This document shows positions 63,168-64,000 of a stretch of DNA of 64,000 bases, piece after piece. The position numbers were made by a program, and so were the translations under genes. This stretch comes from Pseudomonas entomophila. Its GTDB lineage: Bacteria; Pseudomonadota; Gammaproteobacteria; Pseudomonadales; Pseudomonadaceae. Within the stretch, counting starts at the first letter, position 1. The number at the start of each line of letters is the position of its first letter. The stretch covers positions 104,549 through 168,548 of the forward strand of contig NZ_JARPQB010000002.1 in the NCBI RefSeq assembly GCF_029478665.1. Reading direction: 5' to 3'. The notes beneath the pieces are model-generated. The model saw only the letters and a list, made by a program, of their open reading frames with translations. It had not been told where the DNA came from and searched no databases.

Positions 63168-63959
63168 ATGTCCGCATCCTCCAGTCTTGCCAGCCTTGCC
63201 CCGTTGCACCCCGCACCCGACCCGCGCCCGGAGCTGATCCGCATCGAGCGGCTGAACAAGCACTACGGCGCCTTCCATGTGCTGCACGATATCGACCTGT
63301 CGGTGCGCGAGGGCGAGCGCATCGTGCTCTGCGGCCCTTCCGGCTCGGGCAAGTCGACGCTGATCCGCTGCATCAATCGCCTGGAGATTGCCGAACAAGG
63401 CAGCATCCAGGTCGGCGGCATCGACCTCGCTACCACCACGCGCCAGGCCGCCCAGGTGCGCAGCGAGATCGGCATGGTGTTCCAGCACTTCAATCTGTTC
63501 CCGCACATGAGCGTGCTCGACAACTGCCTGTTGGCGCCGATGAGCGTGCGTGGGCTGTCGCGCAAGGATGCCGAGGAGCGGGCGCGGATGTACCTGAGCA
63601 AGGTCGGCATCGAGAGCCAGGCGCACAAGTACCCCAGCCAGCTGTCCGGCGGCCAGCAGCAGCGCGTGGCGATTGCCCGGGCGCTGTGCATGAAGCCGCG
63701 GATCATGCTGTTCGACGAGCCGACCTCGGCGCTGGACCCGGAAATGGTCGCCGAAGTGCTGGATGTGCTGGTGCAATTGGCGGGCACCGGCATGACCATG
63801 CTCTGTGTCACCCACGAGATGGGCTTCGCTCGCCAGGTGGCCGAGCGGGTGCTGTTCCTGGAGGGTGGGCAGATCATCGAGGACAGCCCGCCGGAGGTGT
63901 TCTTCGGGCAACCGCGCACGGCGCGGGCACAGGCGTTTCTCAGGCAGATCCTGCATTAG
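63168..63959 (+). CDS. Amino-acid ABC transporter ATP-binding protein
   Basis: A 263-residue ATPase of the HisP/GlnQ type. Walker A is GPSGSGKST, the signature LSGGQQQRVAIARA, and Walker B IMLFDEPTSALD. A His follows in CVTHEMGFA. It powers the two permeases upstream. The gene starts 24 bp after amaD and ends the operon. Confidence 0.95.
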   Translation: MSASSSLASLAPLHPAPDPRPELIRIERLNKHYGAFHVLHDIDLSVREGERIVLCGPSGSGKSTLIRCINRLEIAEQGSIQVGGIDLATTTRQAAQVRSEIGMVFQHFNLFPHMSVLDNCLLAPMSVRGLSRKDAEERARMYLSKVGIESQAHKYPSQLSGGQQQRVAIARALCMKPRIMLFDEPTSALDPEMVAEVLDVLVQLAGTGMTMLCVTHEMGFARQVAERVLFLEGGQIIEDSPPEVFFGQPRTARAQAFLRQILH

Positions 63960-63965
63960 CGAACG

Positions 63966-64000
63966 GTGGCACCGGCTTTGCCGGTGTTCGCTCCTACAGG
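63966..64000. terminator. Hairpin after the ABC operon (REP-like)
   Basis: GGCACCGGCTTTGCCGGTG forms a short stem just after the ATPase stop and continues into a REP-type tail (CGCTCCTACAGG). No T run is visible within the window. Confidence 0.5.

Noticed and set aside
61695..63956. 753-codon minus-strand frame opposite amaD and the ABC ATPase
   Set aside because: Shadow of two strongly conserved genes.
1..64000. CRISPR arrays, prophage, IS elements, tRNA/rRNA genes
   Set aside because: Looked for short spaced repeats, transposase or integrase motifs and tRNA-like stretches; none was convincing. The only dispersed repeats are REP-type palindromes.

Overview
The window is high-GC DNA from a Pseudomonas, most likely the P. 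putida/entomophila group. The grounds are codon use, the many Pseudomonas-type REP palindromes, a muxABC-opmB efflux operon, and a D-lysine catabolic cluster arranged as in P. putida. The species is an inference. No tRNA, rRNA, CRISPR array, insertion sequence or prophage was seen.

Regions. (1) 1-768: end of a TPR protein. (2) 930-5973: a six-gene lipid/flavoprotein operon (NTF2-like, SDR, FAD amine-oxidase-like, DUF1365, cyclopropane-fatty-acid-synthase family, DUF2878). It follows two exact TGTACA-N12-TGTACA repeats, the reported operator of the light-responsive PplR (LitR/CarH) regulators. (3) 6011-11077: a compact acyl-carrier cluster: hotdog thioesterase, ferritin-like acyl-ACP desaturase with an extra N-terminal domain, PaaI-like thioesterase, dedicated ACP, fatty acyl-AMP ligase, second hotdog protein. 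It looks like a fatty-acid-tailoring pathway making an unknown product. (4) 11278-15604: diguanylate cyclase, aldo/keto reductase with divergent LysR regulator, glyoxalase-fold protein. (5) 15588-23129: one 2513-residue protein carrying a GH18 chitinase domain, a predicted beta-propeller, ankyrin-like repeats and a membrane-active/coiled-coil half; a candidate toxin. (6) 23598-28603: small membrane protein, two-component system, PagL lipid A deacylase, orphan thioester-reductase-like SDR. (7) 28650-34647: an operon of three SPFH (HflK/HflC-like) proteins and a heavy-metal P-type ATPase with His-rich N-termini. (8) 34942-44353: phosphatase pair, CorA/ZntB transporter, RNase Z, PPK2, lipoprotein, a small secreted protein, an AT-rich two-gene island (methyltransferase-like plus DUF1848), MFS transporter. 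(9) 44526-53504: muxABC-opmB. (10) 53716-63959: thiol peroxidase, amino-acid transporter, and the D-lysine cluster (aminotransferase, dpkA, rpiR regulator, ABC transporter, amaD).

How they work together. The D-lysine genes form a complete uptake-and-oxidation route to L-pipecolate. The acyl cluster can be read as activation of a free fatty acid (ligase), loading on ACP, desaturation and thioester release. The least explained loci are the giant GH18 protein, the acyl-carrier cluster and the methyltransferase/DUF1848 pair.
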